Origin: Argonema antarcticum A004/B2
GTDB taxonomy: Bacteria; Cyanobacteriota; Cyanobacteriia; Cyanobacteriales; Aerosakkonemataceae
NCBI RefSeq assembly: GCF_023333585.1
Contig: NZ_JAIQZN010000053.1
Location: 1-52,657, forward strand
Length of the DNA: 52,657 nucleotides
Direction: 5' to 3'
The notes under the pieces are model-generated. The model saw only the letters and a list, made by a program, of their open reading frames with translations, searched no databases and had not been told where the DNA came from. The translations under genes and the position numbers were made by a program. This document shows, in pieces, positions 16,214 to 26,714 of this stretch; position 1 is the stretch's first letter, and each line of letters starts with the position of its first letter.

Positions 16214-16285
16214 TCCCCCGACGGGGTTTGAACCCGCAATCTCTGCTTTGAAAGAACAGCGACTTAACCATTTGTCCACGGGGGC
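16214..16285 (-). tRNA. tRNA-Glu(UUC)
   Basis: GCCCCCG/CGGGGGA leaves a G-A at positions 1-72. D arm GAC-AAAUGGUUAA-GUC, anticodon arm CUGUU-CUUUCAA-AGCAG, T arm GCGGG-UUCAAAC-CCCGU, discriminator A. Confidence 0.85.
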
Positions 16286-16288
16286 AAA

Positions 16289-16420
16289 ATCTACTCCGTG
16301 CAAGTTTGAGAAGCTTATTTTTCAGCCCCCAAGTTGGTGGAGGCTGTAGGATTTGAACCTACTCCAATCCGAAGATTGAATACCAAGTTTGTAAGCTTCT
16401 ACTATGAGGTCACGCAGTAG
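16289..16420 (-). ncRNA. Y-like RNA carrying a permuted acceptor/T-arm domain
   Basis: Outer helix CUACU.CGUG/CACG.AGUAG with one bulge, loop ACCUCAUAGUA against UCAAACUU, stem GAAGCUU/AAGCUUC, box GCUUACAAAC. The insert runs hairpin CAAUC-UUCG-GAUUG, T arm GUAGG-UUCAAAU-CCUAC, acceptor strand AGCCUCC, ACCA, ACUU, acceptor strand GGGGGCU, then the 3' Y stem. The acceptor strands form seven pairs. There is no D arm, and a UUCG hairpin stands where an anticodon or variable arm would be. This layout recalls the tRNA-like domain of tmRNA, and the 5' strand GGGGGCUGA resembles the tmRNA start GGGGCUGUA. It sits between tRNA-Glu and tRNA-Trp. Confidence 0.78.
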
Positions 16421-16423
16421 AAC

Positions 16424-16493
16424 GCAGAGACTAGGATTTGAACCTAGAACATCGATTTTGGAGATCGAGATGTTGCCGTTACACCATCCCTGC
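16424..16493 (-). tRNA. tRNA-Trp(CCA)
   Basis: GCAGGGA/UCUCUGC, D arm GUGU-AACGGCA-ACAU, anticodon arm UCGAU-CUCCAAA-AUCGA, T arm CUAGG-UUCAAAU-CCUAG, discriminator G as expected for Trp. Confidence 0.9.
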
Positions 16494-16500
16494 ATTTGGT

Positions 16501-16571
16501 AGCAGCGGCGGGACTTGAACCCACATTAACCAAGGTATGAGCTTGGGACTTTGCCATTAAGCTACGCTGCT
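16501..16571 (-). tRNA. tRNA-Met or Ile2 (CAU)
   Basis: AGCAGCG/CGCUGCU, D arm GCUU-AAUGGCA-AAGU, anticodon arm CCAAG-CUCAUAC-CUUGG, T arm GUGGG-UUCAAGU-CCCGC, discriminator A. Acceptor pair 1-72 is formed, so it is not an initiator. Lysidine-modified Ile2 cannot be excluded. Confidence 0.88.
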
Positions 16572-16583
16572 ATGTCGTGCCAA

Positions 16584-16655
16584 GGTCAGAGTGGGATTTG
16601 AACCCACGCTAGTCGGTTTTGCAGACCGACGCCTTACCAACTTGGCGACCTGACC
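16584..16655 (-). tRNA. tRNA-Cys(GCA)
   Basis: GGUCAGG with UCUGACC leaving the innermost pair weak, D arm GCC-AAGUUGGUAA-GGC, anticodon arm UCGGU-CUGCAAA-ACCGA, T arm GUGGG-UUCAAAU-CCCAC, discriminator U as required for Cys. Confidence 0.9.
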
Positions 16656-16662
16656 ATTTGGT

Positions 16663-16736
16663 AGTCCCGACGAGGTTTGAACTCGCAATCTTCACTTTGA
16701 GAGGGTGACGGCTTAAACCAATTCGCCTACGGGACT
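16663..16736 (-). tRNA. tRNA-Glu(CUC)
   Basis: AGUCCCG/CGGGACU, D arm GGC-GAAUUGGUUUAA-GCC, anticodon loop CUCUCAA on UCAC/GUGA with an inner C-A mismatch, T arm GCGAG-UUCAAAC-CUCGU, discriminator A. Confidence 0.85.
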
Positions 16737-16744
16737 ATTTAAGC

Positions 16745-16817
16745 GAGACTGACGGGATTTGAACCCGCGACTTCCTGTTAGACAGACAGGCACTCTAGAC
16801 CGCTGAGTTACAGTCTC
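16745..16817 (-). tRNA. tRNA-Asp(GUC)
   Basis: GAGACUG/CAGUCUC, D arm ACUC-AGCGGUCUAG-AGUG, anticodon arm CCUGU-CUGUCUA-ACAGG, T arm GCGGG-UUCAAAU-CCCGU, discriminator G. It is the promoter-proximal tRNA of the array. Confidence 0.92.
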
Positions 16818-16831
16818 ATAAATCGAGCAGT

Positions 16832-17140
16832 TTATGCCGCAGTTTCAGCGATACTGCTCTTTTGATGTGGGGTTATCTTGCGATCGCCTAATGCCTTGTA
16901 TAATTTAAACTCTGTTGACCTCTGACGCTTGCGTACAGTTTTAATGTAGTTTTGCAGCTTTTCATCAGCAACAGCTTGTTTGGCTTGCCCGATCTCCTCT
17001 GGGAGAGGATATGGTTTCAACCAATTACTCAGTGTTCCTTTCGGTACTCCAGTTTGCTGGTGAATTTCCCTAAGTGATAGGTGTTTTTCACTCGCAGTTG
17101 GATTACCTTTGCTTTCACTGAGCTTAAATCTTTTGGCATT
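16832..17140 (-). pseudogene. HTH protein fragment, possible homing-endonuclease remnant
   Basis: The open frame reads AKRFKLSESKGNPTASEKHL, then SLREIHQQTGVPKGTLSNWL, then KPYPLPEEIGQAKQAV and ends KSSIAETAA. The middle part is a helix-turn-helix of the kind fused to small homing endonucleases. No ATG starts the full frame; a Met lies only after the HTH (17020). No HNH or LAGLIDADG domain follows, since the frame ends 14 bp before tRNA-Asp. It may be the broken partner of the HNH gene at 14967, which lies in the same array. Confidence 0.5.
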
Positions 17141-17285
17141 AGACTATCTTTTATGAATCAACTACTTAATAAGAGATTAAATTAAGTTGCTGGTTCAGAA
17201 AACAAGCTAACCGCACTTGTTACAGCTAGGTATTGTGTACCTCCACTGTTAACTTCTTTGCTTAAACAATGAAATGGGTGAAATT

Positions 17286-17305
17286 ATTCAGTTTTCAAGG
17301 TTCGG
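17286..17305 (-). promoter_or_regulatory. rRNA-leader-like box, cassette B
   Basis: Minus strand CCGAACCTTGAAAACTGAAT, identical in all 20 positions to the box at 5371-5390 before the Ro/Y-RNA cassette. It lies about 50 bp after the promoter. Confidence 0.7.
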
Positions 17306-17353
17306 TTGGGCTTGGGGTGAGGCTTTTGGCTCTCTCTCCCTCGCCATATATTT

Positions 17354-17382
17354 ATACTACATACTATACTACAAAGTGTCAA
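17354..17382 (-). promoter_or_regulatory. sigma70-type promoter of the tRNA array
   Basis: Minus strand TTGACA (17382-17377), 17 bp spacer, TAGTAT (17359-17354), with a repeat of TAGTAT inside the spacer. ACCAAAACCC precedes it. The arrangement and much of the sequence are shared with the promoter at 5444-5473, pointing to common regulation of the two cassettes. Confidence 0.78.
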
Positions 17383-18275
17383 GGGTTTTGGTAAAATTTT
17401 TTTGATGAAGGGGTTGATTTTGGCTATAACCTAGTAATTGCAAGGGTTTGGGGGTAATATATGGGCCGATCGATCTGGTTACGGCACACTACAAGAAGGC
17501 AAGCTTTAGTCACCTTATGGTTTCACGAGAGGGTTCTGACGATACGGAGGGATACTACAAGGGAGTGGGGCAATAGGTTGGTAGGGCGATCGCACTATAT
17601 ATAGCTAGGGGCGTGGGTCAGAAGGTTCTATAATCAAGGGTTTCAGGAATTGAGAATGTCCTAACCGCCAAGGCGATCGCACTATATATAAGAAGTAGGC
17701 TAAGTTGAGAAAGTGGGCGATCGCGCTGTGGGACAGGGCCCAATAGGCGATCGGGTAGGGCGATCGCTTAAAAAATCAGATAATTGTTAAATTGCAGCTA
17801 TAACTCACTGTGGGTACTTGTTGATAATACTGAGTTCTTTAATTCAGTGTAAATTCGCATTTAATTTACGAGAAATGTTTTTATAATTCTGGTATGTGCG
17901 GGTGGTGATGAAGAGATCAATATTCTGAACGCTACGCTATTAGCGTTTGCGATCGAGCTTATTTTGGAAAATTTAATAGGATTTGAAACTACGAAGCTCA
18001 GCGTTTTAAAGGCTTTTGCCCAGTAAGAGGCAGATTTGTGACCAAAAAGTATTAAAATTCCCATTGAATTGATTTTGCCGATCCTTGGGGATAATACCTT
18101 GGGGGGATGAAATTCCCTATTTAGGGCTTTTGACCAAAAAAGAGGCCAAAAAATCCGGAATTTGTGACATAGCGCTCTTTCTTTAAGTGCAAATCTCATT
18201 CAACATTTAAAAACAAAAGTAGGAAAAATTCTTACTTTTGAGAGGTCTAGAATTAGAAAGCTTGGAGGATATATT

Positions 18276-18470
18276 ATGGGATACTACGATTTTAACGACC
18301 ATTTTTGGTCACCGAAAGAGGTTTGCGGTCAATTACCGCTGAAAACCTGTAAAAAACGAGTTTGGGGAATTTGGAAGCTGACTGGATCTGTTGCGGGTGC
18401 GTTTTCACGTAAATACGATGGCGTTTCAGCGGATGTGAGCGGAAATCGCGATCGCACTCCGCCAGCTTAA
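18276..18470 (+). CDS. small hypothetical protein
   Basis: 64 aa, starting MGYYDFNDHFWSPKEVCGQL and rich in Trp, Lys and Arg. TTGGAGGATATATT before the start gives a good Shine-Dalgarno. No family recognised. It is the only rightward gene between the tRNA array and the exoprotein cluster. Its end contains a HIP1 site. Confidence 0.45.
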   Translation: MGYYDFNDHFWSPKEVCGQLPLKTCKKRVWGIWKLTGSVAGAFSRKYDGVSADVSGNRDRTPPA

Positions 18471-18472
18471 TT

Positions 18473-19171
18473 ACTATTTGAAACCATTACTACAAGTTAA
18501 CTCTGTAGGAGAAGCAATCTGGCCTTTAGCTACCACCAGTGCTAATTTTCCATCTGGGGTAAACGCCAATCCCGTCGCTTCTTGAATGGTGCGATCGGGG
18601 TGAATATACTCAAAGTCAAACGATGCCCTGAGTTTTGGACGGTAATATTCCCTGGATTTTGTCCCATCTGTAAACCAATGGGAACGCTGAGAGTCAGCAA
18701 GGGTGTGGCGGTAGGATTGATGGCGCTAAATTCCACTCCATCGGCAAACCGAATACTATTAGCCGTAGTACCGACAAACGAGCCACCAATATTCAACTGA
18801 GCATTGGGGCTAAACAGAATCCCAGCCGGATTGAGCAGAAACAAATTAGCGCTACCATTGGTTTTAATTAGTCCATCAATATTAGAAATATTGCCGCCTG
18901 TTACTCGACTGAAAATATTTTGTACGTCGATCGCATTGTTAAAAAAAGCTTCCCTACCTGTAGGAACTGAGAATTCTTGAAAGCTGTGAAACAAGTTGTC
19001 GCCAGCGCGAGTACCGCCTTCGATGTTGAAGGTATCGCCATTGGTTGTAACAGTGGAACGAACGGGTAAAGTTGCATCTGGGACAATCTGTGCCGAAGTA
19101 GAAGCCGCTAGCAGACAACCTGAAACGATCGACACGCTAGAGAAAATGAACCAGAAAAGAAAGGAATTCAT
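18473..19171 (-). pseudogene. filamentous-haemagglutinin-type exoprotein, internally deleted
   Basis: The N-terminal 190 codons are intact: signal peptide [20 protein letters not shown], then the TPS/haemagglutination domain with [40 protein letters not shown]. After [13 protein letters not shown] the frame is lost, and at about 18600 another frame supplies [20 protein letters not shown] and ASPTELTCSNGF, the usual C-terminus. Roughly 600 codons seem to have been deleted between them. The full-length paralogue lies 25 bp upstream. Confidence 0.8.
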
Positions 19172-19195
19172 AATGGTTATTTATTTACTTACTAT

Positions 19196-21655
19196 TTATT
19201 TGCTGCAAATCAAATCTTCAGCATTCTTTAATTGCCCCGAATCAGCTACCAGCGATACTGTTCCATCTGGGCTAAAGGAAAATCCCGTTGCTTCTTGAAT
19301 TGAGTAATTTGGGGATGAGGAATTTGTAATTTCTCGTATTTGATTTGCTGTGTCTTGTAACTGACCCACCGCTCTCACCTGTACTACTTCGTAGGGCATC
19401 AGCAAATTTTCCGGCGTTTCTGATAAACCACCGTTACCCGTGACTACAAAGCGTCCTTGCTGCGCGTTGTGCCCAGTCAGGCAACTGCTGGCGATCGCTT
19501 GGTCTTCTTGAAGAAAATTAGTTGTAGATGTTACCAGAAGTTGATTCTGCTCTAAATTGGGAGTAGAAATATCGACGATGCCACTTACTCCCAGTTGGGA
19601 AGAAGCGGTAATGTTACTATCAGCAGAGCGAAAAATACCTTGAGTAGCAATTTGAATATTACCACCTCGACCTTGTAGTGCATTGGCAGTGATGTTACTG
19701 TTTTCTAAGTTGACGATCGTACCAGCGTTGAGTGTAATATTGCCGCCATTGCCACTACCACCTGCCTCTGCACTGATAAAGCTACCATGACGCATCTGCA
19801 AAAGGTCAGCAATCTGGAGGTCAATGTTGCCGCCTTCACCGACTTTGGTAGAGGCTGAAATGTTGCCACCGGTTTCCAGTTGGATTTGATCGGCATTAAT
19901 CCTCAAAGTGCCGGCATTGCCTGGTCCTTGGTTTTGCACAAAAATTCTGGCATCATTGCTCACTTTCAGAACCAGTGTGTTGATCGTCACCTGACCGGCA
20001 TCTCCACGGAGATCCCCTCCAAAACCCCTAAAACTAAGCCCAGCCGCACCAATATAGCTAGTATCTTGAGTGGAGACTCGATCCTTAACTTCAACCCACT
20101 CAGACGCATTGATCCTGAGCGTGCCGGCATTTCCTCGATCCAAAGTAGAGGCTGATAGAATTCCACCATTTTGAACTGACAAAGTGCGGGTGTTAATTGT
20201 GAGGTTGCCTGTATTTCCAGAGCCAAAGGTTGAAACTGAGAGTAGAGAAGGGGGTGTAGTCAGTCCATATACATCTCCAGGCGGAGGAGTCGGACTAACG
20301 ATAAGGATGCTATCTGCCTGAACCATAAGATTGCCACCCGGCCCCAAGTCATAGGTTCTAGCTCCCACCTGGCCGCCATTGGTGATAGAAAAGTTTTGGG
20401 TGGTGATGGACACATTACCTCCAACACCATCGGCATGAGTTGTTGCAAAGATTTGACTACTTCCTGCAAAGCTTCCTATCCCCGATCGACCTGAGACGTT
20501 TAACTCGTTGGTAGCATTCAAAATGATGTCACCCCCCCGGCCATCGCTAAAGGTACGGTTGCGGACGACACCTCCATTCTTAATCTGGATCAGAGGAGAT
20601 GTCAGGGTAATGTTTCCCGCCGCTCCCGTTGATTGTGTTTCACTGATGACACTGCTAGGGTTGCTTAAGTCTGGGGCAATTCCGCTAATATGCAACGATT
20701 CGGTCGCGTTAACTGTAATATTGCCAGCTGGCTGATTTCCCTGATTTTGTAGTAAGACAATTGAGCCACTTTCAATATTGACTTGTTGGCCTTGCATTTG
20801 CACTGAGCCGGCCGTGAAGCCGCTCACATCAGCAAGGGCGTTTTGGTTCATCTGGATGTTGCCAAAGCGGTTGGTCGCTGGATAAGTCATTGTCCATCCT
20901 TGAGGATGGGGATTGAGAATGGCGCTGCCATTTGTGACACTGCCCAATTCAATGCGCCCTCCAGATGCGGAGAGCAATCCCCCCTCCAAGGACAAATTGC
21001 CACCGATTAAGGCAAGGGTGTTTCCAGGTTTAACTTTTAAGTTGTATGAGTCGGGATTCAAGCCGGAAACGTCGGTAAAAAAAGTAAATTGTGCAGTGTG
21101 TCCTGTTCCTTGCACGACGATCGCTCCCGGATTGCTACCAAATTGTAAGCCGATCGGCACGCTGATGTTCAGTAGGGTAGAAGGAGCTTGGTTATTATTA
21201 GCACTGAAGGTAAAACCTTTGTCAAACAAAATGCTGTTAGCTGTGGTAGCTACAAACGAACCTTTGAGATCCAGTCTCGCTCCCGCACCAAAAATAATCC
21301 CGTTCGGGTTAAGAAAAAATAGATTTGCATTACCTAATATGCCTAAAATGCCGTTGATGTTGGAAGGATTAATACCTGTAACTCTGGTGAAAATATTGGT
21401 AATTCCTTCTGGGTTAGTAAAGAATGCTCCCCTGCCAGATTGAATGTTGAATTCTTGGAAGCTGTGAAATAAATTAGTACCGTTAATGGTGCCGCCATCG
21501 ATGCGATCGCTCGGTAAGCCATTAATTTCCACATTTGGCGTGACTGTAGTTCCGACCGTGCGATCGGGTACGATTTGACCGAAACTTGGCAGTGCGATAA
21601 AAATCTCCACTGGCAATAGCCAAAACCACATCGAGCATAATTTACTTAATTTCAT
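19196..21655 (-). CDS. filamentous-haemagglutinin-type exoprotein (two-partner secretion substrate)
   Basis: 819 aa from [20 protein letters not shown], a signal peptide; the longer frame reads through a fragment of another paralogue. The TPS domain follows ([33 protein letters not shown]), then beta-helix repeats such as [16 protein letters not shown] and [20 protein letters not shown]. The C-terminus [20 protein letters not shown] is typical of cyanobacterial members. Such proteins are exported by TpsB/Omp85 porins; no TpsB is in this window. It stands downstream of the CHAT and CHASE2 genes, an arrangement often seen in cyanobacteria. Confidence 0.88.
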   Translation of the reverse strand: MKLSKLCSMWFWLLPVEIFIALPSFGQIVPDRTVGTTVTPNVEINGLPSDRIDGGTINGTNLFHSFQEFNIQSGRGAFFTNPEGITNIFTRVTGINPSNINGILGILGNANLFFLNPNGIIFGAGARLDLKGSFVATTANSILFDKGFTFSANNNQAPSTLLNISVPIGLQFGSNPGAIVVQGTGHTAQFTFFTDVSGLNPDSYNLKVKPGNTLALIGGNLSLEGGLLSASGGRIELGSVTNGSAILNPHPQGWTMTYPATNRFGNIQMNQNALADVSGFTAGSVQMQGQQVNIESGSIVLLQNQGNQPAGNITVNATESLHISGIAPDLSNPSSVISETQSTGAAGNITLTSPLIQIKNGGVVRNRTFSDGRGGDIILNATNELNVSGRSGIGSFAGSSQIFATTHADGVGGNVSITTQNFSITNGGQVGARTYDLGPGGNLMVQADSILIVSPTPPPGDVYGLTTPPSLLSVSTFGSGNTGNLTINTRTLSVQNGGILSASTLDRGNAGTLRINASEWVEVKDRVSTQDTSYIGAAGLSFRGFGGDLRGDAGQVTINTLVLKVSNDARIFVQNQGPGNAGTLRINADQIQLETGGNISASTKVGEGGNIDLQIADLLQMRHGSFISAEAGGSGNGGNITLNAGTIVNLENSNITANALQGRGGNIQIATQGIFRSADSNITASSQLGVSGIVDISTPNLEQNQLLVTSTTNFLQEDQAIASSCLTGHNAQQGRFVVTGNGGLSETPENLLMPYEVVQVRAVGQLQDTANQIREITNSSSPNYSIQEATGFSFSPDGTVSLVADSGQLKNAEDLICSK

Positions 21656-21661
21656 AGAAGT

Positions 21662-21800
21662 GTTCCTTGTTAGAAATATTGCCACCAGTGACGCGACTGA
21701 AAATGTTCTGCAGGTCGATCGCATTATTGAACAAAGCTTCTCTACCTATATGAACAGCGAATTCTTGAAAGCTGTGAAACAAGTTACCGCCAGCGCGGCT
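21662..21800 (-). pseudogene. exoprotein TPS-domain fragment
   Basis: Reads [43 protein letters not shown], then stops short. It matches the same segment of the gene at 18473-19171 and lies wedged between the CHAT gene and the full-length exoprotein. It marks a third exoprotein copy, now lost. Confidence 0.75.
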
Positions 21801-24397
21801 CACTGCCAATTACCAACTAAAACAAAGGGCGACCAAATTGCTGGATGACCGTTAGGATCGGCAATTAATTTCATTTGTGATTGTCGCAATGCTTCTGCTT
21901 TCGTAACTCCTGGTTGTTGGAGAAGTTTGTAAAAGTTTTCAATTAACGGTAAGGTATCGGCATCGTTGACAAACCAAAGACTGGCAAAGGTGGTTTGTAC
22001 CCCAGATCTCAATGCAACACCAGCAATACCAAGCGTAGAGCGATCGTTTCCCGCCGCAGTTTGGCAAGCACTTAGGGTGAGCAGTTCGATCGGATGTTTA
22101 CTTTGGCGTAGCACTTTCTCAAATTCGTTTAGGGATACTCTTCGATCGAAAACTTGCAGAAATGTACTATTAGGATCGGCACCAAATTTACCGTGAGTTG
22201 CTAAGTGAACTATTGGATAGTTGCCTTTGTTAATTTGCTTTTCTAAATTAGCTAAGGTGAAATCCTTATCTAAAAATCTCTTTCCTCCCACAATCTCTTG
22301 GATATCTTGAGTTTCTTTGGGAACGTTGGGTAAGGGAGCGAAAGGAGGTATTTCGGCACTCAATCCAAATATTAAAGCGTTGGCATTAGCTAGGTCTGAT
22401 TTTTTATTAGAAGTTAGGTGTAAACCTAGTGTGGTAGCAATGGCGTACTTTTCAACTAAATATTTCTTGCCGTCGTACAAAGCTGCCATCGGTACATTTC
22501 TCAAAACGCCATCGTTAATAAATAGGAGCGTACTGGGTTTGGCTTTTTCTAAATCTGCCGCCATTGGTGCGATCAGCCAATCATAAACTTTCTGGCTTTC
22601 TAGTAAATATTCATCAGTTGAGATATCTTCTAAGGTGAATCGGAGACGATCGATTTTTTTTTCCATTTCCTGATGCGAGATCCCTACCTCATATCGTTTA
22701 ACAGAGCCATCTGGTAAACTCAAAATGAGATATGTGCGATCGCGTAAAATAATCGAATTGATAACGGCGGTGTTGGTTTTGGCTATTACGGACTTCGGAT
22801 CGCTTTTATCTCGCGCTACTTCCGTGCATTCATCACCGAAAAAGTTTTGCAATTCAGCTAATTGCAATAATTCTACAACTTGCAACGCATCTTCTATTTT
22901 GGATTTGGCATCATCACCGGAATATTTTTCGCTTTCATTTAATAGCAAAGCAATCAATTCTCGATAAACTGGTTCTACCGAATCTCTGAGGTCAAATTGC
23001 AAGTCTTTGCTAGCAGCAGCCAAGTCGCTACGAATACTTTGAAGCGTCACGATCACTTCTTTGTAAGATGCAATTGCTAGTTCGTTTTGTCCTTGAGCCT
23101 TGTAAATTCGTCCCGTTTGTGATTGCCAACGATATAGACTATCGGCGGCATTTGCTTGTTGGGCGGCTAATGCAGCTTGCTGGGTGAGTTGCATTGCTGC
23201 TTCCCAGTTTTGGGCTTGTTCGTAAACTTTTCCTAATGCTCCCACAGCAAAGGATTCAGCGCGTTTATCCCCTATGTTTCGGGTAATGCCAATCGCTTTT
23301 TGTAAGGTTTGAGCTTTCAGTTGTTGATTATTGCGATTTGCATTTCCGATGATTTCAGCCGCGCTAATTAGCGCGTAGGCTTTGGGACGAGAGTCTGGTG
23401 TTGCGTCCAAAAGTGCGATCGCTTGCGTATAATAATTGCCGATCGCATCTGTTTTTGGTGTTGGTAATTGTTGTAAGAATTGAGCTAAATTCAATAAGGC
23501 TTTGGCGTGCGGTATTCCACCTAATGATTTACTTGCTTCTAACGCACGTTCGTAATTCGATCGAGCAGATGCTGCATCTTGTTGGGCTAAATCCATCAGG
23601 TGGTTTTTTTCTTTATCATCTCCTTCTCGTTCGGCTGCATTAGCTTGTAATAAATACCGTTGATAGCGACGATTAAAAACACTTCCCAAGTTATTTAAGT
23701 TTGCGCCAATTAAACTGGAATTTTTTAATGTGGTTGCCAAATTTAAACTAGCTTGGTAAGCTGCGATCGCTTTGTCCAATTCTCCAGCAGCAGAATAGGC
23801 ATTTCCTAATGCTCCTTGTGCGGCTACTTCGGTTGTGCGATCTTGATTTTTACGCGCTAAATCCACAGCAGACTGCAAAATTGGCATTGCTTGGCGAAAT
23901 TGTCCCAAAGCGTTGTAAGCTTGTGCTTGTTCGGTTAATACTTGCGCCAAGAAACGGCGAGATTCTGAATCTGAGAAAGATTGATAAATTTTGGCTGCTT
24001 TTTCCCAGTTAGAAATCGCTTCTCCTAATTCCCCAATTTGGCGATAAGCAGTCCCCAAATTGGTATGAATTATCGCTTTTTGTTTTCGATCGGATGTTTG
24101 GGTTAGTGATTCCTGCCAAAGTGCGATCGCTTCTCGGTATTGTCCGGCATTGTAGCGAATGCTGCCTTCATCTCCTAAGCTATTTTCTGAGTTTGCAGCA
24201 ATTAATTGATAACTGTTTTGGGCAACGCCTTTGTCTATGGCGATCGCGATTGAGTGAGTGGTTAAAGTATGCCCCAATAAACAGCTAATCAAACTAATAG
24301 CAAATAACAATATTTTTGTGATTATGGGAAATCTTTTTATTTTTAAACGCAGATGAAGCGCAGATACACGCAGATGTACGCAGATAATTTTAAACAT
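21800..24397 (-). CDS. TPR-CHAT protein (caspase-like protease domain)
   Basis: About 865 aa. A hydrophobic segment near the N-terminus ([20 protein letters not shown]) is a signal or anchor, followed by about ten TPR units (for example [37 protein letters not shown]). The C-terminal CHAT domain has the catalytic His in VHLATHGKF (about residue 732) and Cys in LSACQTAAG (about 776), then [13 protein letters not shown] proteins with TPRs are predicted or shown to be regulated proteases. The start is uncertain: the frame continues upstream into the histidine kinase gene, and codons 41-60 of the long form are made by a dispersed ATCTGCG repeat. Confidence 0.88.
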   Translation of the reverse strand: MFKIICVHLRVSALHLRLKIKRFPIITKILLFAISLISCLLGHTLTTHSIAIAIDKGVAQNSYQLIAANSENSLGDEGSIRYNAGQYREAIALWQESLTQTSDRKQKAIIHTNLGTAYRQIGELGEAISNWEKAAKIYQSFSDSESRRFLAQVLTEQAQAYNALGQFRQAMPILQSAVDLARKNQDRTTEVAAQGALGNAYSAAGELDKAIAAYQASLNLATTLKNSSLIGANLNNLGSVFNRRYQRYLLQANAAEREGDDKEKNHLMDLAQQDAASARSNYERALEASKSLGGIPHAKALLNLAQFLQQLPTPKTDAIGNYYTQAIALLDATPDSRPKAYALISAAEIIGNANRNNQQLKAQTLQKAIGITRNIGDKRAESFAVGALGKVYEQAQNWEAAMQLTQQAALAAQQANAADSLYRWQSQTGRIYKAQGQNELAIASYKEVIVTLQSIRSDLAAASKDLQFDLRDSVEPVYRELIALLLNESEKYSGDDAKSKIEDALQVVELLQLAELQNFFGDECTEVARDKSDPKSVIAKTNTAVINSIILRDRTYLILSLPDGSVKRYEVGISHQEMEKKIDRLRFTLEDISTDEYLLESQKVYDWLIAPMAADLEKAKPSTLLFINDGVLRNVPMAALYDGKKYLVEKYAIATTLGLHLTSNKKSDLANANALIFGLSAEIPPFAPLPNVPKETQDIQEIVGGKRFLDKDFTLANLEKQINKGNYPIVHLATHGKFGADPNSTFLQVFDRRVSLNEFEKVLRQSKHPIELLTLSACQTAAGNDRSTLGIAGVALRSGVQTTFASLWFVNDADTLPLIENFYKLLQQPGVTKAEALRQSQMKLIADPNGHPAIWSPFVLVGNWQ

Positions 24398-24459
24398 ATT
24401 GATATATTTTGGTAAATACCCTGAGAACTGTTTTGATTTCACGATCGTACTCCCTAATT

Positions 24460-26691
24460 TTAAATTGGTATTTGAATTATAAACTCTGCTCCTTTTCCAG
24501 GGGCAGAGATACAACTCAATTTGCCTTTGTGGGTTTCTTCCACAATTTGGCGACTGATTGATAAACCCAAACCCGTGCCTTTGCCTACTCCTTTAGTTGT
24601 AAATAATTGCTCAAATACTTTTTGCTGCACGCTTTCCGGTATGCCAGGGCCATTATCCTTGATTCGGATGGCTACCATAGAATTATCTTCGCACATTTCT
24701 GTCTTAATTGTAATCATATTGGGATTGGCTTTAATTTCATCTAAAGATCGTCCTTGGCTTAGTTCATCAAAGGCATCAATCGCATTACTCAATAAGTTCA
24801 TTATTACCTGATTTAATTGACCTAAGTAACAACTTACCGCAGGCAGTTCGCCATATTCTTTAATAACTTTAATTTCGGAGCCGTTACTATTAGGCTTCAG
24901 ACGGTGTTTTAAAATCATCAAGGTACTATCAATCCCGTCATGGATGTTGCACGCTACCTTATTAGCTGTATCGCTACGGGAGAAAGTCCGTAGCGATACG
25001 CTGATTTCCTTGATTCGGTTCATACCAACCTGGGTTGATTTAACTAGATTGGGAAGATCTTCTAACGTATATTCAAGCTCTATTTCGGTAGCATTTTCTT
25101 CGATTTCTGCGCCGGGATTGGGAAATTTTTCTTGATATAGTTTTAAATGCTCGCTCAAATCTTGGACATACTCTTGCATATGGGTGAGATTGCCAGAAAC
25201 AAAACCGATCGGGTTATTGATTTCGTGAGCAACTCCCGATACTAATTGACCGAGGGCTGACATTTTTTCACTATTAACTAATTGCAATTGCGATCGCTGT
25301 AATTCCTCTAAAGCTTGTTCCAGATTTTTTACTGTTTGCTCTAAAATGGCATTCATTTCTTGCAATTTGCTGACATAAATGTCACATCCAATTGCTATCG
25401 TTGATGCCAGTAAAGCTAGCAATGGGGAGACAACAGGAATCCACCAACCTGCTAAAAAGCTTAAGTAACTGATGGGTAATATACTGATACCTACCCCCAA
25501 GACAAGTGCGGTAACTTTGCCAATAAAAAAGTTCCCGTTGTCGTGTCGCCATTTCCAAGCAAAGACAGGAATTATCCCAGCCCAAACTAAAATCCATAAG
25601 TTTTCTACTGGTTTAGGCCAAACTTGAATTAAGGGCCGATCGTCTAACACCGAACTCAATATTTGACTGGCTATATTTGCTTGAATTTCAACTCCAGAAG
25701 TCCGCACCGGACTGCTGCTGAAACCGGCACTGTAAGGCGTGTAAAAAACATCATTCAGGCTATTTGCTTTGGCACCAATTAAAACTATGCGATCGCGAAT
25801 CAAATCCGGTGGAACTCGGTTATCTAATACATCCATTATCGATACGGTTTGGAATGTGCGGGCAGGCCCCCGAAAATTTAGTAAAATCTGGTAACCTCCC
25901 GCATCTGCACGGACGTAGCCGCCATCATTCTTCTCAAAAGGAGCAAAAATAGTTTTCCCTAATTGCAGAAAGCCATTTTGGTCTGCTTTAGGGGTAATTC
26001 CTCGCTCTTTTAAGTAAAGCATCGCTACAGCTAATCCCAAACTTGGTAATCCTTCGTTACCTTCAGGCATGGGAAACAAAATTGCACGACGGATAACTCC
26101 ATCGGAATCTACAACCACATCGTTAGCACTTACTTGTCCCAATTTGGCAAGAATGGGAGGAGGTGCGATCGTAGAACTATATTTATCTCCGATCGCTTTT
26201 TGAATTCCGATTAAATTAGGTGTTGTCTTAAAGACTTTAGCTAAGCGATTGTAACCCGTTTCTACAGGCAAGTTTCGATATAAATCCAGCCCAATTGCTT
26301 TTGGTTGTTGTTGCTTGATTTTCTCTAACAATTGTGCTAAAATTTCATCAGAACAAGGCCATTTTTTCAGCCTAGTAATATCCGATTCTTCGACGCTGAC
26401 AATCAAGATACGCTTGTCAAGCGGTTCTTGTGGACGCAGGCGAAAACGCAGATCTAAGGCTGCTAATTCTATAGGTTGGAGCCATCCCAAAAGCCTGATT
26501 CCAATGGTGACTCCTGCTACTCCAGAGGTTACGAGCGTCACCCCTCGCCATTGCCAAACTAGCTGTTTTAACTGCGTTTTCAGCCGAGTTAGGGATTGCA
26601 ACGGTAAGGCAATCGAAAAATTATGAAATACTTTATATAAGTAATTATTCATGGGATGGTCGTTCTCAATAGTGACAGGAGTAATATGCAA
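24460..26691 (-). CDS. CHASE2-domain sensor histidine kinase
   Basis: 743 aa. An N-terminal transmembrane helix (about 45-65) is followed by an extracytoplasmic CHASE2 domain (about 75-350), three membrane helices (about 365-430), a coiled coil, and the kinase: H box VSGVAHEINNPIGF (His about 489), N box NLLSNAIDAFDEL, G1 IKDNGPGIPE, G2 GVGKGTGLGLSIS. All catalytic motifs are intact. The ligand and response regulator are unknown. It is followed by the TPR-CHAT gene and preceded by two DUF928 genes, a common cyanobacterial grouping. Met-14 is an alternative start. Confidence 0.92.
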   Translation of the reverse strand: MHITPVTIENDHPMNNYLYKVFHNFSIALPLQSLTRLKTQLKQLVWQWRGVTLVTSGVAGVTIGIRLLGWLQPIELAALDLRFRLRPQEPLDKRILIVSVEESDITRLKKWPCSDEILAQLLEKIKQQQPKAIGLDLYRNLPVETGYNRLAKVFKTTPNLIGIQKAIGDKYSSTIAPPPILAKLGQVSANDVVVDSDGVIRRAILFPMPEGNEGLPSLGLAVAMLYLKERGITPKADQNGFLQLGKTIFAPFEKNDGGYVRADAGGYQILLNFRGPARTFQTVSIMDVLDNRVPPDLIRDRIVLIGAKANSLNDVFYTPYSAGFSSSPVRTSGVEIQANIASQILSSVLDDRPLIQVWPKPVENLWILVWAGIIPVFAWKWRHDNGNFFIGKVTALVLGVGISILPISYLSFLAGWWIPVVSPLLALLASTIAIGCDIYVSKLQEMNAILEQTVKNLEQALEELQRSQLQLVNSEKMSALGQLVSGVAHEINNPIGFVSGNLTHMQEYVQDLSEHLKLYQEKFPNPGAEIEENATEIELEYTLEDLPNLVKSTQVGMNRIKEISVSLRTFSRSDTANKVACNIHDGIDSTLMILKHRLKPNSNGSEIKVIKEYGELPAVSCYLGQLNQVIMNLLSNAIDAFDELSQGRSLDEIKANPNMITIKTEMCEDNSMVAIRIKDNGPGIPESVQQKVFEQLFTTKGVGKGTGLGLSISRQIVEETHKGKLSCISAPGKGAEFIIQIPI

Positions 26692-26714
26692 TCAGAAATC
26701 CCTGCCAATTCCCA

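Larger units (their letters stand above)
17141..18275. other. long gene-poor region upstream of the tRNA array
   Basis: About 1.1 kb. It holds the array promoter and leader box near 17.29-17.38 kb, then HIP1-rich sequence with several GCGATCGC or near copies between 17.58 and 17.77 kb. A 112-codon frame on the minus strand (17861-18199) has no ribosome binding site or familiar motif, and I do not call it. Confidence 0.55.

Noticed and set aside
16832-17140. Transposase as origin of the HTH fragment
   Set aside because: The HTH pattern fits homing-endonuclease-type proteins better and there is no DDE or inverted repeats around it.
17861-18199. 112-codon minus-strand frame
   Set aside because: No Shine-Dalgarno, no motif, atypical composition, lies in a HIP1-rich gene-poor region.
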